NCBI GenBank assembly: GCA_021646415.1
Contig: SOEU01000002.1
Span: forward strand, 310,001 to 374,000
DNA from: Candidatus Brocadia sp.
GTDB lineage: Bacteria > Planctomycetota > Brocadiia > Brocadiales > Brocadiaceae
Reading direction: 5' to 3'
Length of the DNA: 64,000 bases
Shown: positions 59,984-64,000 of the stretch, one piece after another
Layout: each line of letters starts with the position of its first letter
Position numbering within the stretch: position 1 is the first letter of the stretch
Program-made: the position numbers and the translations under genes
The notes under the pieces: model-generated
Database searches by the model: none
What the model was told of the DNA's origin: nothing
What the model saw: the letters and a program-made list of their open reading frames with translations, nothing else

Positions 59984-62286
59984 GTCTTACACCTTTCGCT
60001 GGCAATAACTGCCTGTCCTAATGAGATACCCCCATCGTTGCATGGGATTTTTTGATGGAAATATACCTTGAAACCGTTTGAACAGAGTTCACGGATAAGC
60101 CGGCTGGAAAGGAAATTGTTTTGGAACACTCCACCCGACAGAACGACGTCGTTTAAACCCAGGCAGCCACGGAGTATTGTGCACACCTGAAGTGCCGTAT
60201 TTACTATAGTATTGTGAAATTTCGCAGAAATTACCGAATTTGCAGTCTTAGATTTCAGATCATTTACTATATGTTCAATAATTTGCCACCATTGAACGAT
60301 GTGCAAGGGCATGCTGAAGCGTGCCCCTTCAATGACATCAATATAAAACGGGTAGCTTCCAGTCTCATATTCATCCGCAATTAATTCGAGTTTTATTGCA
60401 GCTTGACCTTCGTAGTTAACGGAATGCTGCAAGCCAAGTATTGAAGCCACACTATCAAAGAGCCTCCCCATGCTTGATGTTAACGGTGAATTAATACGGT
60501 GTGACAGCATCTTAAAAAGTATTGCTAAGTTTTTCTTTGCTTGCGCAGCAAACTGGAGAGGAGGAAGGAGGGAGGACTGTGAGATAGCATCACCATAAAT
60601 TTGATAAAGATACGAAAGAGCCATACGCCATGGTTCTTTGATTGCTTGTTCTCCGCCGGGCATGGGCACATAATCAAGGTAACCAACCCTTTCGTAACCT
60701 GAAAGATCCGCAATGAGAAATTCCCCTCCCCACAAGTTGCCATCGTCTCCGTATCCTAATCCGTCAAATGCCACACCAATAACCTTATGGCTAATGCCAT
60801 TCTCAGCCATACCGCTTACAATATGGGCATGGTGGTGTTGAATTCCTATTTTTAAAATATTGTCGCTCTGAGTAAGGGCATATTTGGTGGAAAGGTATTC
60901 CGGATGAAGGTCGTATGCAATTATCTCCGGCTCTATGGAAAAAAGATCTTTGTAATGTTCGATACTTAACTCATAAGAGTGTAAGCTTTCTGTATTTTCG
61001 AGGTCTCCTATATGATGACTTATAAAAGCATGGTTTCCATGTGCCAGGCAGAATGTATTCTTCAGAAATGCCCCGCAGGCAAGGATAGGTCTTGTAATAG
61101 TGTATTGCAGTCTTAGTGGAAATGGTGCATAACCTCTCGATCTGCGGATGATCGTTTCTTTATCTTCGTTTACTCTTACAACCGAATCGTCACATCTTAT
61201 AAAGATTTCACGATCATGCATGAGGAAATAGTCTGCAATACCTTTGAGCCTTGCGAAGGCACTTGAGTCATTATAAACGATTGGCTCATCGCGCATGTTT
61301 CCACTTGTCATCACGAGGGGAAGTCCTGATTCATTTAGTAACAGATAGTGAAGGGGGGTGTAAGGCAGCATTACACCAAGATATTTATGCTCAGGGGCAA
61401 CTTCTGGGGAAAGCGCACAACGGCCCGTTTTTCTCAGCAGCACGATAGGTTTTTGTGCCGATAATAAGAGAGTCTCTTCCTTGCCATTCATGTGGCAAAA
61501 CTGCCTTATAGTCCCGATGTTTTCCATCATTACGGCAAATGGTTTGTCATTTCTGTTCTTTCTTTTCCTCAGCAGAGAAACAGCCATGCTATTCATTGCG
61601 TCACAGACCAGATGGTATCCCCCAATCCCTTTCACAGCAACAATCTTTCCCTCTTTCAGAAGGGTGCAAACAGTAGAAAGGGGGTCGAGTGTATGCACTT
61701 TCAAGCCTTTGCTACTGTATAATGTTAGCTGAGGACCACAAACAGGGCAGGCATTGGGCTGGGCATGGAACCTTCTATTTTGGGGATCATAATACTCCTT
61801 CCTACAATCCGGGCACATAGTAAAACTTGACATCGTTGTATTGGCCCTGTCATAAGGGGTATTTTTTATAATAGTAAAACGGGGGCCGCAATTGGTACAG
61901 TTAATGAAGGGGTAACGATAACGCCGTTCTGTCGGGTCGTGCATTTCATTGAAACAATCCTGACAGATCGAAATATCGGCAGAAACTATCGTAGTATCGC
62001 CTTCTTTTATAGCACTTTCTTCGATGACAAATTCTTTGTAACCTTTTGGAGGAAATGACCTATAGCGGATGTCTTCAATAATAACGTGGGGAGGTGGTGA
62101 TTTCATAAGGTGGTCAAGAAATTCTTTTATAGATTCATTACGGCCTTCGACATCTATGAAAACACCGTTTGTGTCATTTTGTACAAAACCAGCTAATGAA
62201 AACTTTGTAGCGAGATTATAGATAAAAGGACGAAACCCTACCCCTTGAACAAGACCTCTGACAGAAATTTGTATTCTTTCCAGCAT
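59974..62286 (-). CDS. hypF: Carbamoyltransferase HypF
   Basis: A 770-residue protein that transfers a carbamoyl group to the C-terminal Cys of HypE. Four parts are visible: an acylphosphatase domain (about 1-90, VRGLVQGVGFRPFIYNLAT), two zinc motifs (CQDCFNEMHDP and CTNCGPRFT; CPDCRKEYYDP and CPVCGPQ), a YrdC domain (KGIGGYHLVCDAM) and a Kae1-like domain (HHHAHIVSGMAENGI, GVFQNNFLSSRLI). It is complete, with no frame break. hypC follows directly. Confidence 0.96.
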   Translation of the reverse strand: MLERIQISVRGLVQGVGFRPFIYNLATKFSLAGFVQNDTNGVFIDVEGRNESIKEFLDHLMKSPPPHVIIEDIRYRSFPPKGYKEFVIEESAIKEGDTTIVSADISICQDCFNEMHDPTERRYRYPFINCTNCGPRFTIIKNTPYDRANTTMSSFTMCPDCRKEYYDPQNRRFHAQPNACPVCGPQLTLYSSKGLKVHTLDPLSTVCTLLKEGKIVAVKGIGGYHLVCDAMNSMAVSLLRKRKNRNDKPFAVMMENIGTIRQFCHMNGKEETLLLSAQKPIVLLRKTGRCALSPEVAPEHKYLGVMLPYTPLHYLLLNESGLPLVMTSGNMRDEPIVYNDSSAFARLKGIADYFLMHDREIFIRCDDSVVRVNEDKETIIRRSRGYAPFPLRLQYTITRPILACGAFLKNTFCLAHGNHAFISHHIGDLENTESLHSYELSIEHYKDLFSIEPEIIAYDLHPEYLSTKYALTQSDNILKIGIQHHHAHIVSGMAENGISHKVIGVAFDGLGYGDDGNLWGGEFLIADLSGYERVGYLDYVPMPGGEQAIKEPWRMALSYLYQIYGDAISQSSLLPPLQFAAQAKKNLAILFKMLSHRINSPLTSSMGRLFDSVASILGLQHSVNYEGQAAIKLELIADEYETGSYPFYIDVIEGARFSMPLHIVQWWQIIEHIVNDLKSKTANSVISAKFHNTIVNTALQVCTILRGCLGLNDVVLSGGVFQNNFLSSRLIRELCSNGFKVYFHQKIPCNDGGISLGQAVIASERCKTCA

Positions 62287-62776
<490 letters not shown>

Positions 62777-63131
62777 ATATAGTTATAAATATTTGACAGT
62801 ACAGGTTACCATAGAGAATGCTGAAAATGCAGAGATTGAAATTGAGAGTTTGTGTGGTTGAGAAGATGCAAAACACAATTATTATCCTTACATCTTCCAT
62901 GCCGTTTCTTTGTGTTCTTTTGCGCTCTCTGCGGCGATTTGAATCAATATTATATATTACAAATTCCAAATTGCAAAGCAATTCTTTGCGTGAAAGTTCA
63001 GCTAAATTACGGCTACATGGTTATGGTTTTGATGCCAGTTTCATGCATCGCCCTCGTGGGATAATATTTACTGTTAAAATTACCTTTGGGGTTGACATAC
63101 CTAAAGACCTCTGCTAATCTAATTCACACAT
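62777..63131. other. Intergenic region without visible features
   Basis: A 355-base gap between tRNA-Ala and the M50-like gene. I see no gene, terminator or repeat in it. It must hold the tRNA-Ala promoter on the minus strand. Confidence 0.5.
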
Positions 63132-63893
63132 ATGATTTATTTTTCACTAGCTATCGGTCTTATTCTTGTCATTTTCCTCAGTTTTGCAACTTGTGGACTA
63201 TGGACGAAATATACCAATAACAAGATGGTTAAAGGATTTCTTTTCCCTGGTACAATCGTACATGAACTCAGCCATGCGTTGTTGTGTCTTATCACGGGAA
63301 CAACTATTAAAGAACTGAATTTGTTTACATCCAATAATACGGGGATTAAATACGACAAGCCAAAGGTCCCTTTTCTCTTCGACTTCATGATTGCTTCAGC
63401 GCCAATTTTTGGTTGTGCGTTTTTTATCTTTTTTATATCAAAGATACTCTCCAACCCTATCCAGATCAATAGCACATTTCCCCAGGAAATTCAGTTTACG
63501 TTCGAGGGGTTTTTCGACCTGATACGACATTTGCTTGATACCGTATGGGTCACATTTAATACCTTTAAGGATCACCTCCATATAAAAAATATACGCCACA
63601 TCTTCTTCGTATTGACTATTATTATTTTTGCGGTTTCTATGGCACCTCACAAACAGGATATCAAACATCTTGTCCTTGGAGTTGGTATTCTTTCATTGAC
63701 TTTCTTCTTCCTTGAAAAAGTTGGTATACGTTTATTAAAATACAAAGAATGGGATTTTTTTATAAAGGAATTATGGGGGATTACCACCCTTTCGATCTCT
63801 GTACTTGCAACCCTGCTTTTTATTACTTTAACGATAATGGGTTTTATCAAAGGATACAGGTTAACATTTGGGCACAAAGGTTCGAGTAAATAA
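63132..63893 (+). CDS. M50-like membrane metalloprotease or related protein
   Basis: A 253-residue protein with about six membrane segments. FLFPGTIVHELSHALLCLITG contains HELSH, the HExxH zinc motif, within a membrane helix (about 39-59), as in the M50B site-2-protease-like proteins. The usual second motif (NxxPxxxLDG) near the C-terminal part is not seen, so the catalytic set may be incomplete or differ. It is co-directional with no close neighbour. Function is unknown. Confidence 0.75.
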   Translation: MIYFSLAIGLILVIFLSFATCGLWTKYTNNKMVKGFLFPGTIVHELSHALLCLITGTTIKELNLFTSNNTGIKYDKPKVPFLFDFMIASAPIFGCAFFIFFISKILSNPIQINSTFPQEIQFTFEGFFDLIRHLLDTVWVTFNTFKDHLHIKNIRHIFFVLTIIIFAVSMAPHKQDIKHLVLGVGILSLTFFFLEKVGIRLLKYKEWDFFIKELWGITTLSISVLATLLFITLTIMGFIKGYRLTFGHKGSSK

Positions 63894-63905
63894 TCCGGAA
63901 ATAAT

Positions 63906-64000
63906 TTATTTTGGCAGTTTTTTTACAGCAATAGGCCACGTGTACATTGCAAAAAACGCAAGAGGGGTTTGCCGGATTTCATTCCCCCACACCAGTGAGG
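63906..64000 (-). CDS. C-terminal end of an unidentified gene (partial)
   Basis: The reverse strand is open from the window edge and reads SLVWGNEIRQTPLAFFAMYT then WPIAVKKLPK before a stop at 63906. The last residues look like the end of a protein with a membrane or hydrophobic strand, but 30 residues are too few to name it. It would converge with the M50-like gene. Confidence 0.4.
   Translation of the reverse strand, partial: SLVWGNEIRQTPLAFFAMYTWPIAVKKLPK

Overview
This window reads as an AT-rich chromosome segment of a Gram-negative bacterium, most plausibly an anammox-type planctomycete (Brocadiales-like). That placement is inference. It rests on the DUF1559-like single-gene pseudopilin, the anaerobic corrin genes (cbiD, cbiE, cbiL, cbiX-cbiC, cobT), the full HypCDEF hydrogenase-maturation set, an NrdD-like fragment, AmrS and an SBBP-type secreted protein. 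No single marker in the window proves it.

Layout. 1-6 kb: the start of a secreted SBBP-type protein, then psd, ribE, a small membrane protein, a methyltransferase-like protein, pdxA, a cupin and rsmA. 6-13 kb: a long minus-strand run (HD protein, cysS, Uma2 nuclease, gltX, a frameshifted small gene, sppA, ubiX, CPBP protease). 13-21.5 kb: bifunctional nuclease, two tRNA-Ser genes, phosphodiesterase, PEGA lipoprotein, nitroreductase, NrdD-like tail protein, universal stress protein, amrS, a pseudopilin, larE and nadA. 21.5-28 kb: a classic translation operon tRNA-Val, thrS, infC (ATT start), rpmI, rplT, terminator, pheS, pheT. 28-39.3 kb: a minus-strand type IV pilus/T2SS-like cluster with two PilB-type ATPases, PilC and five minor pilin-like proteins, interrupted by a REP-associated Y1 transposase bounded by inverted palindromic arms. 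39.4-46.2 kb: cobT, cyclophilin, arfB, an apparent selenocysteine-containing GrdB-family protein read through an in-frame TGA, MsrB lipoprotein, DJ-1 protein, 3D-domain protein and an HtrA-like protease. 46.3-50.2 kb: corrin-ring genes, including a CbiX-CbiC fusion. 50.3-62.3 kb: dus, hypE, hypD, then a stretch of decayed and probably transferred DNA (orphan VapB antitoxin, TDT transporter, two broken genes, a single-TM protein), then cysC, hypC and hypF. 62.3-64 kb: tRNA-Ala, an M50-like membrane metalloprotease and a cut gene.

How the genes relate. The cobalamin genes lie in three places (cobT; cbiL-cbiE-cbiD; cbiX-cbiC) and cover chelation, C20, C5/C15 and C1 methylation, C8 mutation and lower-ligand activation. 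HypC, D, E and F make the Fe(CN)2CO part of a NiFe-hydrogenase centre, but no hydrogenase structural gene lies here. The pilus cluster supplies assembly ATPases, the inner-membrane platform and a minor-pilin tip complex, but has no secretin or PilMNO genes.

Main points of interest: (1) a GrdB-family protein with an in-frame TGA exactly at the redox position, followed at 18 nt by a SECIS-like hairpin; (2) palindromic or repeat-derived sequence inserted in frame inside two conserved enzymes, HypD and CbiD, with the CbiD repeat also present in an intergenic copy in this window; (3) the palindrome-flanked Y1 transposase inside the minor-pilin operon; (4) a PilX-like pilin carrying seven 18-residue beta-solenoid-like repeats; (5) several families of palindromic repeats and MITE-like elements that fill most intergenic gaps.
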